NCBI GenBank assembly: GCA_050084985.1
Contig: JBITNC010000001.1
Coordinates: forward strand, 151,342,001 to 151,406,000
Length of the DNA stretch: 64,000 nt
Origin: Nageia nagi
Lineage: Eukaryota > Pinophyta
Direction: 5' to 3'
The translations under genes and the position numbers were made by a program. Numbering within the stretch: the first letter of the stretch is position 1; every line of letters begins with the position of its first letter. Shown piece by piece: positions 35,521-47,580 of this stretch. The notes under the pieces are model-generated. The model was not told where the DNA came from and made no database searches. It worked only from the letters and a program-made list of their open reading frames with translations.

Positions 35521-36279
35521 ACGGAATAGCAATTTTGACAAAAGTCATCAAACTTATCTCAAAGATCCTCAATGGTATAGATCATCAAAATTTATCCTTA
35601 GTTGTATCTATTTGATTCTTGTAATTAGTTCTCATATCCAAACTACTACTTTCATTTCCATTTAAAACCATCTAGCACTTGCAGTCTCTTTTTTGTCTCA
35701 ATAAAAAGTTATCCACCATATTGCTACAATCTTGCATATCTTGTTGTCTTTGCAGGTCCACCCCTATTTCTTGGTATACATTTCTATCATATCATAATAC
35801 CTTTTGCAACAACTTTCACACATTCTTCCCTTAGCAATAACACATTCTCACATAATCCACTTAATTTTTTTGCTTGATTATACTCAAAACTATTCTAATC
35901 AGATGTACTTCATGGTAACTATTCTCAACCATATTTTTCAGTTATGTAATTGAAATAATCACCACACCCTATTTATTTTTGTTATGTTCTACTTAATTCC
36001 TTTACTATTTCATCCACAACCCACTCTTGATCAATAATTTTGCTCATGATGATCATTTGGTTATAACCTCTTCGCTTTCAATTACAAAAATAATGAATAA
36101 AATAAAGTCCCATGTATTGAAGGTACTATAACATATGATATAAATATCCAAATGAAATAAAACCTCCACCATTGGAAATATTATTTCATGTAGATGCAAA
36201 TGGAGTTGTCATACAACCCTTTTTTATTCAAAAATGAGCATTTGGTAACTATTTTCGTAATTGTTTCAGAAAATGATAG
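35521..36279. other. AT-rich spacer, nothing recognised
   Basis: No coding signal or repeat was identified. It may include the rest of the antisense copia LTR. Confidence 0.4.
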
Positions 36280-36395
36280 TCATAAATGCCCATAACAAAT
36301 AGTGGTATAATCGTACTTTATTTATCCTATCATAAATACCTAGAATAAATTGTGGGATAATTGTACTTCAATTATCCTATCATAAATGCCCAACA
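36280..36395. repeat. 50-bp tandem repeat, two full units and a partial third
   Basis: Units at 36280 and 36330 both start TCATAAAT and end TTATCCTA, with a shared ATAAT.GTACTT core. A third begins at 36380, and a more diverged one is recognisable at about 36450-36495. Confidence 0.85.
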
Positions 36396-36813
36396 TTTAC
36401 CATTCCCAGTTTTGACCCCTAATAAACTTCATTGATGGTCGATAAAGTATGCATAAACACCCAAAATAAGTCAGATAATTGCACTTCATTTATCTTCTAC
36501 ATTTTTCAACCTTATAAGTGCTTTTTTGTTACCCATAAAAAATTTGTATGATGCTCAAATAACTATTTCGATGCTCGATAAATATTTTTTATATTTGATT
36601 AGCATTTTTGACATATTTTAATAAACTATTTTATTTAGTGGCAAACTTTTTGATAAAGGTAGGCATGCATATACTCATTGGAAAACTTATTACAAACACT
36701 ATTAAATAAATAAGAAACAAAATCAATTTAATCTTTTACTTTTATTTATACTCTTCAAAGAAGATTGATCCATTTTTATGAAAACTTCTTACTGACATAA
36801 CTCCACTTTGCAT

Positions 36814-37000
36814 TGTTGGACCTCACATTTCATTGTTGTCCTTCACCTTACATTATCGGATATCATTTTTAAACATCACCTTTCATTTTCAGCCTTAACC
36901 CTATATTATCAAACATCACTTTACATTTTTGGATATTATTATCAGACACCACCTTTTATTGTCGATCTTCACCTTGCATTATCGAACTTCACCTTGGACT
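36814..37000. repeat. Degenerate short-period minisatellite
   Basis: The phrase CTTCACCTT.CATT(A/G)TC(A/G)GA recurs with variable spacing of about 20-30 bp through the stretch. Frames of about 90-130 codons over it are repeat-driven and not called as genes. Confidence 0.65.
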
Positions 37001-37102
37001 TCATATTTTTATGCCATTTTAACTTCTTTACTATGGTTTTTAACAACAATGATATATTATTTGTTGTGGTATGTTGACAACAATGATAAACTCTACTCTT
37101 TC

Positions 37103-37740
37103 TCAATAAATCGTATGGAATCTCTCATTTTTTCTTTGCTTGGCTCTTTTGTTTCTCTTTATGTTAAGGATCCTCAAAAGCATGGACCTATATTTTTTTT
37201 CTTTTCTTTTTTGATGTCTATACTTCTTTATCTCTTTTTGAGTATTACCATACTTCAATTTCCCTATTTCAACTATATGTTTCTCTTTTTGAGTAAATCT
37301 ATGAACAATATCAGATAAAGAAAAATCCATATAGTTAATAGCTATAAACTTCAATCTAGGATGGATGTTATTAACAAACATGGCCTTTCCATGTTCTTCT
37401 AGTAATTTAATCATGTTCTAAGCCTTTTGAAATTGTTGGGAAAACTTTTCATATCTTTCATTTGATCCTAGAATAGTATTCACTAAATTAGAAATAACAA
37501 CTTGTCAAGGATAACTATTCATGAAATATATATAAAAGTCACATGCAAGTTATGCATAATAATTAATTGAATTGAAGAGTAAAGAGAAGTACCAATTAAG
37601 AGCATCACCTTTTAGAGTAGTGAGAAAGTATTTGGCCATCAAATTATCATTTGCTCCAAATTTCCATAATTCAAACTTAATCTGAACTGATTTAATATGA
37701 GTCATAGGATCTCCTTCTCATGAATAGGAGTCAAAAAAAG
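37103..37740 (-). pseudogene. Antisense Ty3-gypsy gag remnant
   Basis: On the minus strand from about 37740, frames read FELWKFGANDNLMAKYFL, then TTLKGDALNWYFSL, INYY (stop) LACDFYIYFMN, LGSNERYEKFSQQFQKA and an open 103-codon part starting MIKLLEEHGKAMFVNNIHP. The order matches the gypsy retrotransposon gag domain. Stops interrupt it, and nothing of pol was seen nearby. Confidence 0.65.
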
Positions 37741-39620
37741 GTTCCACTTGAAGATTGGGTGTCTTTTCATTTTTGATATCATTGTTAAGAAATCCTCTTC
37801 AAAGCTAGACTACTTACACATGATAGATCGAAAGATTGAAGGAATGTAATATTCATGAAGTATAACAAAATATAGATATGATAGGTGGAATTGAAGAGCA
37901 TTGATCAATAGAATCAATATGTGTACCACCTATCAAGGATACAGATTATGTCATGATTCATGATGCACAACCCTTCCCTTCCTTTATGAGATTTCACCTT
38001 GGATTTATCAATATCTAATTCCTAGACAACTTGTAGGGCTTATTTAATGTCAAGATACCTTATTGGGATTATTTTTCAGCTGACTTATTACTACTAAAAC
38101 ATGAAGGTAGTAGGAGTGCATAATAAAAATAACAATAAAACACTTAAATAAATAATTATTTTAAATACCTAAAAGAAGTATTTTAATTAAACTAAAATTT
38201 CTTTTTAGGTGTTATTAGATATATTACTTTGAAAAATCAAGCTTTACTATGCATTATATATAAAATAGTTTAATTAAAAGGCTCTAGAAGAGAAATTATG
38301 TATATTGCTTAACATTAATAATACCATAATTACGCCAAGTATTACCTCCTTGATAAATTTTAGTAAATAACATTTTAGGTAATTCAAAATGCATATGTCT
38401 AATATTTCAATATTAAACACAAGTTTATATTATTCTATCATTTGTTTTAAAATCTTAATTTAACTAAATACAAATATCTTACCTATTACTATTCAAAATA
38501 TAGTTATTAAATGCCATTATTTATTAAGTAACATACATTTTATCATGTGAGTGTTAAATATCCAATCTTATTTTAGAGATCATAAGAACTATTCTAGGGA
38601 TTTGGCCATCATTCCTCTCTCTCTCTCATCAATTCTAATCCTTTGATTCTATCCATATGCCAGTTCCAACAAATACAATAAAAGAGAAATATGTATTCAT
38701 AACATGGTTAGTATGCATTAAATTAAATATATTTTACATTTAACCATAATATAAACATTAATAACCATTCACACTAATTTGAATAAATGTGGATGTATAA
38801 ACGCTTGATATCATTATATATTCATCATACAAGTTTTTAGGTTAGAGTCACAACACAATAAAATTATGATCCTTCACCATGGTTTTGATTTTAAATATTA
38901 AATTCTAAAAACCAACATTTAAATAATAATAAGCAAGATTAAATTAAGTAATATGATCATACATCATGTAGGTTTCTCTCAAAATATCATGTTATCATTG
39001 AGGATAATATCATTGACATATAATATATCCCCTTTTTAACCTTATATTTTTTCTTTCAAGCTCTTGAAAAGAAACTTCTCTTCCTTTCTTTTCCTTCATG
39101 GGGTATCATACCTCCCTCTCCTTTGTTAATCAGTTAGCTATTCTCATCCCTTTGATCTTCTTCTTCTTCTTAAGAGATATATGTTGTTGCATATCCTTGT
39201 GACACATACCTCAAGAAGGGCATGCCATATACACCTAAAGTAGCAACACCACTTTTCCCCTCAATCTTTCCTCTTTTCTTTGCCCATAATATGTAGAATT
39301 TTTTATCCATTACTATGAAATCTCTTCTTTTTTCCTCCATTACAATTTAAGAATCATGAATCAATATTAGTCCAAATAAACTATACTTAGTTATTCAACT
39401 TTACCTTATAAGCCTAAATGTAAATTTTTGTTCTTTGAAGTTTGTAACTAGAGACCCACAATTATGTTCCTAAAAAATGATATAATGATTTTATCTTAAT
39501 TAATTTTAAAATTAAAGATTTAATTCCTTTAGTTTGTTAAACATTTCCATATTTCATTTTATTTCAAATAATATCTACTATCATTTTTTTTAAAATATAC
39601 TATAATATATTAATAAAGTT
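37741..39620. other. AT-rich spacer, nothing firmly recognised
   Basis: No gene is called. A short minus-strand frame around 39170-39330 (GKSGVATLGVYGMPFLRYV) looks protein-like but I cannot assign it. A short CT-rich run lies at about 38614. Confidence 0.4.
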
Positions 39621-39625
39621 TGACA

Positions 39626-39770
39626 CTTCTAGTAGGTGTAGCTTGTATTTGAAAGAAGAAGAAACAATAGAACATATATTTTTGGAATATCAATTCATAA
39701 CAAAATATGGGACCTTTGTAAAAAGGAATTACAGTTCAGTTGGATTAAACATGCTTCAATTTTAGAATAC
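39626..39770 (+). pseudogene. Possible non-LTR retrotransposon (zf-RVT) remnant
   Basis: A plus-strand frame reads CSLYLKEEETIEHIFLEYQ, resembling the zinc-binding motif after the reverse transcriptase of plant LINEs (C..C....E...H.F..C), with the second and last Cys as Tyr. It is short and partly degenerate, so the assignment is tentative. Confidence 0.4.
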
Positions 39771-40153
39771 ATCCTACAATGAGAATTAATGAAAAAAAAT
39801 TAAAAAATCAAGGCTCTCTAGGATCTTATGCTTCCCCATCTATTGGGGTAGATTCAGATGGAAATGAATAAGAGAGCCATTGATAATAAAAAGAATGAAG
39901 CAATGGAAATTTATAGATTATATAAGGTAGAAATTGTTCAAGAACCTTACAACTTATATCGAGGGAGTTGATAAGGAGAAGTTCATTAGTCAATTCCTAT
40001 CCAAGTAATGTAAGTGTAATGATGTTTAAAATAAAATGTGAGAGAAGGAAAAATAAATTGAAAATAAAAATGATGTGGTGTCTAAAATGCAACAAGGATC
40101 CAAGATATATAAATATAATTAAAAATCAAATAAATTTGAATGATATGAAAAGC

Positions 40154-41522
40154 ATAAGGAATTAATTGAAGGTGTATTATAAGGAACATCATTTAGTATG
40201 TTGGACTAGGTGGATAATTAATCCACATTAAGTGCAATGCATAAACTTAAAATCAATTATAAAGGCTTTGATCATCATATCCAATCATTCTCACCATTTT
40301 CATGCAATTAATAGAGCTAAGAAAGTTGGAGTGAGGTGGAAGTTGTAGTAGGATAGAGGATAAATGAAGATGGGAGGAAAGCTTGTCTTCACTTAACCCA
40401 CAAACACCTAAAATTATAGGAAATAGAAAGAAGTATGGGATATATTGTACTAAGAAGGATTGTACCAATTAATGGAAGCTTGCAGAGGTTATGATCACCA
40501 ATTATCCCTAGAGGTAGAAAGAACTTGGAATGAAGAAAAATGCATAATTAATGGGTTGGATATATTTTTCAATCAAGAAAATATAGTTGAAGGTATGTTA
40601 ATGACAAATGTGGGAAAGGATATAAAAAAGGAACACAAGATTGAATAAGGTTTAGGAAGTCTAGAAATTCAAAGGTCAAGATATCTAGCTTCTTAAATAC
40701 AAGACATGACATCATTGGACTAGACTTCCACATCTATGGGTTAAAGTAGAAAAATAGGTAATGAAATACATTTCTTTAAATGGTATACATAAAGAGGGTT
40801 TTATATTCCAGTTAAATCTCTTAAACTAATTTAAATTTAGAGAAGACATTATCAACTTTTCATTTTCATTTACTATTCAATGAAAATGTCAATCTATAAA
40901 TTCAAATAAAATAAATTAGAATATCCTTGACATGAAATTATCATTAGGTTGATAAACAATATGGCCTTAGCAAACCAACTAGCTATGACCAACCCAACTA
41001 TAAGATTCTCAATTGAAGAATAAGAGGAGGATGTTCCTTTGGAATGATGATTTAAAGCTAAAGGAAAATTCAATAAAGCAAATTCATCATATGCAAATGA
41101 GGAACCTCAACCAGAGTGCATATCATAATTCAAAATACCAAAGAACCTTGCACAATGGATTAGGAAAAGGGAAAGAACAAACCAAGTTGTAGATAGTGGA
41201 AATATATAAAAGGAAGAACACTAATAGTTAGTTCAACCAAAACAAATAGAGGAGGTTTAAAAATAAGTTATATAAGCTCAAACCAAAGGTCAAAAGGAGA
41301 TGGAAAAAGCGAGGACATGTACAAAACCTAAAGTAATAATTGAGCTAGATGATGAGTTAAAATATAAGGAAATGCATAATAAACAAGATTCAAAACTACT
41401 AGAGAAGAAACCACTAAAATTAGCACAAGAAAAAGAATGAAGCACAACACAAAGAAAATAAATCAAACTGATAACAAAGCAACAAAATACAATATGGCCA
41501 CAACATCTAAAAATACACAACA
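40154..41522. repeat. 1.35-kb direct repeat, left copy
   Basis: It matches 47581-48918 collinearly, from ATAAGGAATT..TTGAAGGTGT to CAATATGGCCACAACATCTAAAA. The two copies flank element C2, with 135 bp between this copy and the C2 5' LTR. It contains a 62-codon frame at 40460 (see separate entry) and several short frames with stops. Whether it is a host duplication or the long terminal repeat of a larger element is unclear. Confidence 0.9.
40460..40648 (+). pseudogene. Unidentified protein fragment in the 1.35-kb repeat
   Basis: The frame contains LMEACRGYDHQLSLEVERTW followed by NGLDIFFNQENIVEGML. The pattern recalls an N-terminal segment of long repeat-associated hypothetical proteins common in plant genomes, but I cannot name a family. 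The right repeat copy has the same region with changes that break it. It is probably a transposable-element-derived remnant. Confidence 0.3.
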
Positions 41523-41657
41523 GAATGCTAGCTAAAGCTAATATTTGGATAGGATATCATAGTGCATTATTTGAAGGACTCCTACAAAAGGCTACATAGG
41601 TCTAGGATGCAAGGAAAAAGGTGTATTGAAGCACTACAAATACAATTACAACAACCT

Positions 41658-42137
41658 TGTTAGAATTTGTAATGTAATATTGCGTAATATTTCTCTTTAA
41701 TATAAATTCACTTAATGCTTAAAGTATCTTTAGATACCTTAAAGAATTAAGGGAATAAAAATAAGAAAGGGATTAAATATATAAAGGGGATTAAATATAG
41801 AAATATATTTAACCTCACCCTTAGGTTAAAGGAAGGTTAAAGATTGGGTTTCTTCTTATAAATAGAGAGGTACCCCCTCTCTCATTTTGTAAAACTTAAA
41901 AGTAAGCTTTACTATAGGTTTAGGGTTTAAAAAGAGAGGAGATATTCTATAAGTGAGGTCCTTGAGAATAAGAAGATCTTAGTTAGTAGATATACTCCCA
42001 AGTAAGGAGGAACCACTTTATATCTTGTATTCATTGTGATATTTATTTGTGTTATTATGCTATTGTATTGATGTTGTGAATATCTTATTGAGATCTTGGT
42101 ATATTAGAAGTTAATTCAAAAATGGTTAATTTCTTCA
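41658..42137 (+). mobile_element. C2 5' LTR (480 bp)
   Basis: Starts TGTTAGAATTTGTAATG and ends TTTCTTCA, with a TATA box TATAAATAGA at 41857-41866. It is followed 2 bp later by TGGTAATAGAGCC, a one-to-two-base variant of the initiator Met-tRNA primer binding site. Confidence 0.9.
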
Positions 42138-42240
42138 AGTGGTAATAGAGCCATTATTGGAGGCTTATCTTCAACATCCTTGAAGGTCCATTCCTCTTCT
42201 TTCTCCATCTACTTTTTTGAGGTAAAAAAGGCTTGAATAA

Positions 42241-43130
42241 ATGGAAGACTCTTTTTCATCCAAACATATCTTAGATGGTTCCAACTATGGTATTTGGGAA
42301 CCTAAGATGAAAGCAACACTTCAAGCACAAAAAAATTGGATGATTATTAATGAAAACCAAGTTGCTCCATCAGGAGAGAAGGAAATTGAATCTTATAATA
42401 CAAAGAATGATTTGGCAACTTCTATGATCTTTCATTTTATTTTGTATAAAATCCTACTCATGCTATCTTCTTCAAACTCTACCAAAGAAGCTTTGGATAA
42501 ACTAAAGAGCATCTACCTTAGCACCAAATTCTTTAGAAGTTATTGCAATGATGTCAAGAGGAAAATGAAAGTATGGTAATATATCTAAATAAGGTTATTA
42601 ACCTTAGTATCTAGCTTTTTTGGTATGGTTGCAATTGGAACAATGATGAGTTTTTGACTTTTATCACCTTTTAAGTCATCTCTACTAAATTTAGTGACTT
42701 TGTAACTATTATTAAAACTAAGCTTGATGATAAAAAAGAAGTGTTCTCCTTGAAAAATTTGTTCAAGCTTCTCTTGAAACATGAAAAAACACTTAACAAT
42801 AAAGTGTTGATTACCACTCCTAACAAGCCTTTTTGTGGCACTAGGTACAATGAAGCCTCACTTCAAAAAGAAGAGCCATAACCAAAAGAATGGTTCTCAT
42901 GCTCCTAAAAAGAACTTCAAAAAAGGTGGAAACAAGAAGAATTATGATCATGATAAGTAAAAAAAATAAAGCCAAATTTGATGAAAATTGTAATTTTTGT
43001 GATGTGTATGGTCATAACGAAGCTGATTGATTCAAGAAAAAGAAATATTAAGGTGAAAAAGGATATGAAAAATCAAACAAATCTAATAATAAGAATAAGC
43101 ATAAGAATTTTACTTATTTTGATACCTTTT
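42241..43130 (+). pseudogene. C2 gag
   Basis: Starts at 42241 with MEDSFSSKHILDGSNYGIW and stays open for 112 codons through LATSMIFHFILYKILLML. A frame change and stops follow. The knuckle (NCNFCDVYGHNEAD then TGA, about 42985-43035) has a stop codon where the last Cys should be; C1 keeps that Cys. Confidence 0.85.
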
Positions 43131-43144
43131 ACTCCAAATATTAC

Positions 43145-43372
43145 ACTTTTTTCAAATGATTAGATTATTGATTTTGGATGCACTAATCAAATGTGTTTTG
43201 AAAAGACTAAGTTTGAAAATTTTCATAAGTATAGAAAGGATGTAGCTGTGATAGATGATAATTCTATGCTTGAAGTTCAAGGTATTGGGAGTGTGTTGAT
43301 ACAAGGAAAGATTCTTGAGAATGTGCTTTATGTGCCAAAATTCACTATGAATCTCATTTCCATAATTTAGGT
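43145..43372 (+). pseudogene. C2 protease region, DFG variant
   Basis: The frame contains IDFGCTNQMCFE then DDNSMLEVQGIGSVLI and VLYVPKFTMNLISII. The active-site triplet reads Asp-Phe-Gly as in C1. No in-frame start is needed, since it is normally part of a polyprotein. Confidence 0.8.
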
Positions 43373-44349
43373 TGCAAGGAAAGGTTACTCTTTTGAGTTT
43401 AACTCACACTCTGAGTGCATGAAAAAGGGTCTTACCACTTTGATGAAAGGTTTAGTTAAATATGACCTTGACATTATGGATCAATCTCCAACAAAGATGT
43501 GTCTTACAACTAATGTTTTCTTTAAAGGAAATCTTTGGCACCATCAATTAGGCCACCTAAACCATAAGAACATTCAAGTTATGAAAGATCATGATCTTGT
43601 GGAAGGTTTGCCTACAATATGATATATAGTTGGTCTTTATGAGAAGTGCATTCTTGGTAAAATGAATCGACAAAAATTTCCAAAAGATAAGACAACTAGA
43701 GCAACTCAATCTCTTCAGCTTGTGCATTTAGATGTGATGGGTCCATTTACGATTAAGTTGCTTGGGGGAGCATCTTATATCTTGAATTTTATTGATGACT
43801 TTAGCAAGATAAAATTTGGTTATCTTCTAGAGCATAAGGATCAAACCTTTGATATGTTCAAAGATTTCAAAGCCTTATTCAAAAATAAATTTAGATTCAA
43901 AATCAAGATGTTGAGATTTGATAATAGGGTTGAGTATAATAGTAATGATTATTGTACCAAGTATGGAATTAAGAGGTAGTTTACATTCTCTTACACTCCT
44001 TAGCAGAATGGTGTAGCCAAAAAAAAAAAATAGGATCATTTGAAAAATGGCAAGATGTATGTTGGGAGATCTTCTTAACTTCTTATGGGGTGAAGTTGTA
44101 AATACTACGATCTACATCTTAAACAAATATCCTATAAAAGTAGTTGAAGGTAAAAATTCATATGAGGTATGGACAAGAAATAAACCTAACATCTCTCACT
44201 TTAAGGTCTTTGGCTATGATGCTTATGTCTTTATTATTCCTATGAAAAGGAAGAAGTGGGATAAAAGATCCAACAAGTGTATCTTTATGGGCTATGAAAA
44301 TAAGTATAGAGGCTACAAGCTATACCAACCTCAATCTTTGTGTCTATGA
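43373..44349 (+). pseudogene. C2 integrase
   Basis: HHCC residues are partly kept (LWHHQLGHLNH) but the first Cys of the CxxC pair reads Tyr (LYEKC). The core has LVHLDVMGPF, FIDDFSKI and LRFDNRVEY, so the first two catalytic Asp residues are present. The region expected to hold the Glu reads NGVAKKKK after a stop, so the triad is lost. PTKFVQG-type sequence continues to 44349. Confidence 0.85.
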
Positions 44350-44579
44350 ATGTAAAGTTCAATGAACTTCTTGAAGAGTCTGCTTCTTGTGAAAAGCTAC
44401 ATGAAGATGATAATTCTTCTGTTGCACCTAACTAGATGGATGTCAGTGTGGATATATCATCTAAGGAATAAAACTCTCCAACATAATGGATAACAAGAAG
44501 TATGACCATTAATAAATCCTTATTTACCAAAATTGATAGCTAGAGTGAGCCCTCATCCATCAAAGAAGATTCAAAGCAT

Positions 44580-46075
44580 GAGTGTTGGATGAAAGTAATG
44601 AATGTGGAGTATGAGGCTCTAATGAATAATCAAACTTGGGATTTGGTTCCTTATCCCAATGAATGAAATGTGATTGGTAATAAATAGATTTACAAGGTCA
44701 AATACAATTCAATTAAAAAGATTGAGAAATACAAATAAAGGCCAGTAGTTAAGGGTTTCACATAAAAATACAAAGTTGATTATGAGGAAACCTTTGCTCC
44801 AATGGAAAAGATGCCTACTATTAGGGTAATCCTTGGTCTTTCAGTAGCTTAGGGATGGAAAGTTTTTCAACTAGATGTCAAGAGTACTTTTCTCAATGGT
44901 GACTTAGATGTGGAAATCTACATGAGCCAACTAGAAGGGTTTGTTATGGAAGGAAAATAATATTTTATTTGCATGTTAAAGAAGTCTTTGTATGGACTTA
45001 AGCAAGCACCTTGGGTCTAGTACAAAAATATTTTAGGATTCTTTAAGGACATAGGATTTTCTAAATGCTTAGCTGATATAAATCTTTATGTGCTCAACCA
45101 AGGACAAGACTTGATCTTGATTCTTCTCTATGTGGATGATCTGTTGATTATAGGGAATAATATAGTCCTCATACAAGAGAGCATATCCAAACTTAAGGCA
45201 ACTTTTGAAATGATAGACCTTGGTATACTGCACTACTACCTTGGTATGTATGTGCACCAATACAAGGATAGTACTTATCTTAGTTAATCCAAGTATATCT
45301 CATATATCTTGCAAAAGTTTGGAATGGAGGAATGCAAACTTGTTGCAATCCCAATCTCTCTTGAAATCACTTTATCTCTTAGTTCCAACTCTTAATTGGT
45401 AGATGCTATGGCTTACAGGAAACTAATTGGTAGTCTTCTTAATTTGATTATCTCTAGGCTAGATATTGCCTTTGCCATAAATTTTATTGTTTTCTTTATG
45501 AAAAATCTATATGTTGAGCACTTCAATGTGATTAAACAAATTTTGAGGTATGTTGTAGGAACTAAGGATCTTGCTCTCAAGTATGACAAGTTGCCCTCAT
45601 TTGTTCTCTTAGGATTCTCAAAATTTGACTATGGGGTAGACAAAGATGATAGAAAATCAACCTCTGATTATGAGTTTAGCATTGGTTTAGGTGTTATCTC
45701 TTGGGATTCTAAGAAGCAACCTACCACTTCTCTTTCCACCATAAAGGTTGAATATCATGCAATGTCAGTTGCAACCTAGAAAGCCATTTGGTTGAAGCAT
45801 ATTCTAAAAGAAATTGGGTATGAGCAAGTTTTTCCATCTCAAATTTCTTTAGATAATTATGTAACTATTACTTTAGCAAGAATCCCATTTTCCATTAGAG
45901 AATAAAGCATGCAGAAATCCAAGCCCACTTCATCAAAGAGAAGGTTCTAGATAATATTCTACACTTGCAGTATTTTCCATCAATCCTAAACTCTATTGAT
46001 TTGTTCACCAAGCCCCTTCCTGAAGCCCAAGTCTCCAAGCTTAAGGATTCTATTGGGTTGGTGAAGTTGGTCTAA
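44580..46075 (+). pseudogene. C2 reverse transcriptase and RNase H
   Basis: RT landmarks include VFQLDVKSTFLNGDL, LKKSLYGLKQAP and LILLYVDDLLIIGNN, so the YVDD catalytic loop survives. Stops are scattered through the fingers region and after the loop. RNase H follows from about 45396 (YRKLIGSLLNLIISRLDIAF, KSTSDYEFSIG, SWDSKKQP) to LFTKPLPEAQV at about 46030. Confidence 0.88.
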
Positions 46076-46257
46076 AAAAGGGAGTAAAGGTTGAATTCTT
46101 GTTGAATCCATTGTAACTTGTTCCTTTTTAATAAAGTTGTTGGGCACTTTGTTTTTTATTTGTATACCTTGCTTATACATTATTTTTTGGTGACTATAAG
46201 TAATGGCTTGGCATCTTACTGATGTCTTATAGTGCACCAAAAATCCAATGACATTAT

Positions 46258-46735
46258 ATTAGGGAAAAAGTTCTTAATGAAATTATTGTAGCTCTGTTCA
46301 TTTAACATTAACTTTCCTGATTTATTCACTAGATTGCTTTAGAAACTTTATTATGCACACTTTGAAAGTTTCTTATGTTTAGTGAAGTTGTCCTCAAGAG
46401 GGATTGAAGTTTGAATTTGTATGTTGGATTCATATTTATGATGATAACTTCATCCCTAGGAGGATATTTTGTTGTATAGTGTTGATCTTAAATGTACACC
46501 TTTGTGGTTAGTTCACTTTGTGTGAGGAACTAATGGTACATTTTAGTTTCTATTATCACTATGTGAGGAATTAGTATGTGTTTGTTGGCATTGTTTGGTT
46601 ATCCATATGTGAGTCATTCATATGTGCATATTTTCTTTTTTATTGTTAATCAACACAGTTTTAACATACAATAGATGACTATGAGTATTGGCTTGGCATC
46701 TTCATGATAACTTATAGTGCATCATTGATAAGTTT
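46258..46735 (+). repeat. Second copy of pol terminus and 3' UTR inside C2
   Basis: IREKVLNEIIVALF, a DLFTRLL-like part and a GTGAAGTTGTCCTCAAGAGGGA block repeat what is already present at about 45930-46085. The GGCTTGGCATCTT...CTTATAGTGCA block at about 46200 recurs at about 46690. Two diverged versions of the same region therefore stand in tandem. Confidence 0.7.
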
Positions 46736-47116
46736 ATGGATGGCATAACTTAGTTCATTTATCTTATAATTGATATGAATATTTTATATGATGCATCTAA
46801 CTGATCTTATTTATGAGCTGCTTGTAGCTTACAAATTTCATTTTGAGAATGCAAGTTACTTACTTTGGGTGGGCAGGCTCATGGAGGTTGACATGTCAAC
46901 TCAGTGTTGATTGACTACATTTTATAGTGAAACCAATTATGGTTAATGATTGTATTGTAAACCATTTTATCAAATGGTATTGTAGTGAGTTTCAAACTAA
47001 GTTCTTGCTTATTTCTCAAATATGTAAAATTTTTCATCTCCACTTGTATCTTTATGAAATAGAACTCTCTCTTACTCTCTCTTTCTTCTTTTCTCTATGC
47101 TCTATCTCAATATTAC

Positions 47117-47128
47117 ATTAAGGGGGAG
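47117..47128 (+). promoter_or_regulatory. C2 polypurine tract
   Basis: ATTAAGGGGGAG immediately precedes the 3' LTR start TGTTAGAA. Confidence 0.85.
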
Positions 47129-47580
47129 TGTTAGAATTTGTAATGTAATATTGTGTAATATTTCTCTTTAATGTAAATTTACTTAATGCTTAAAGTATCT
47201 TTAGATACCTTAAAGCATTTTAGGAATAAAAATAGGAAAGGGATTAAACATAGAAAAGAGATTAAATATAGAAATATCTTTAACCTTACCCTTGGGTTAA
47301 ATGGAGGTTAAAGAGTGGGTTTCTTCTTATAAATAGAGAGGTACCCCCACTCTCATATTGTACAACTTAGAAGCAAGCTTTTCTATAGGTTTAGGGTTTG
47401 GATATAGAGGAGAGATTTTGTAAGAGAGGTCCTTGAGAATAAGAAAATCTTAGTACTCCCAAGGAAGGAGGAACGACTTTATATCTTATGTTCATTATGA
47501 GATTGGTTTGTGTTATTGTATTGATGTTGTGAGTGTCTTCTTGAGATCTTGGTAGATTAGAAGTTAATTTAGAAAGGGTT
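47129..47580 (+). mobile_element. C2 3' LTR, slightly truncated
   Basis: Aligned to the 5' LTR from TGTTAGAATTTG to GGGTT, with a TATA box at 47328-47337. The last bases (AATTTCTTCA in the 5' LTR) are replaced by the start of the right 1.35-kb repeat. Confidence 0.88.

Larger units (their letters stand above)
41658..47580 (+). mobile_element. Ty1-copia element C2, both LTRs present
   Basis: The structure is complete: 5' LTR 41658-42137, primer binding site 42140-42152, gag, protease, integrase, RT, RNase H, polypurine tract 47117-47128 and 3' LTR 47129-47580. The LTRs are similar but clearly diverged, with several small indels, so the insertion is not recent. All frames are broken. No clean target-site duplication is visible, because the 3' LTR lacks about its last 9 bp and passes directly into the right 1.35-kb repeat. 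Confidence 0.93.

Noticed and set aside
36280-36395. CRISPR-like array
   Set aside because: 50-bp units are contiguous without unique spacers, in a plant nuclear context; it is a minisatellite.
37103-37318. Plus-strand frame reading FFFFSFLMSILLYLFLSIT as a membrane protein
   Set aside because: It is the complement of a Lys-rich gypsy gag frame on the minus strand, which fits a known domain.
41290-41520. Cys/Ser/Phe-rich minus-strand frame, with its sister at 48697-48912
   Set aside because: Present in both 1.35-kb repeats but complementary to Lys/Glu-rich sequence; no motif, likely an antisense shadow.
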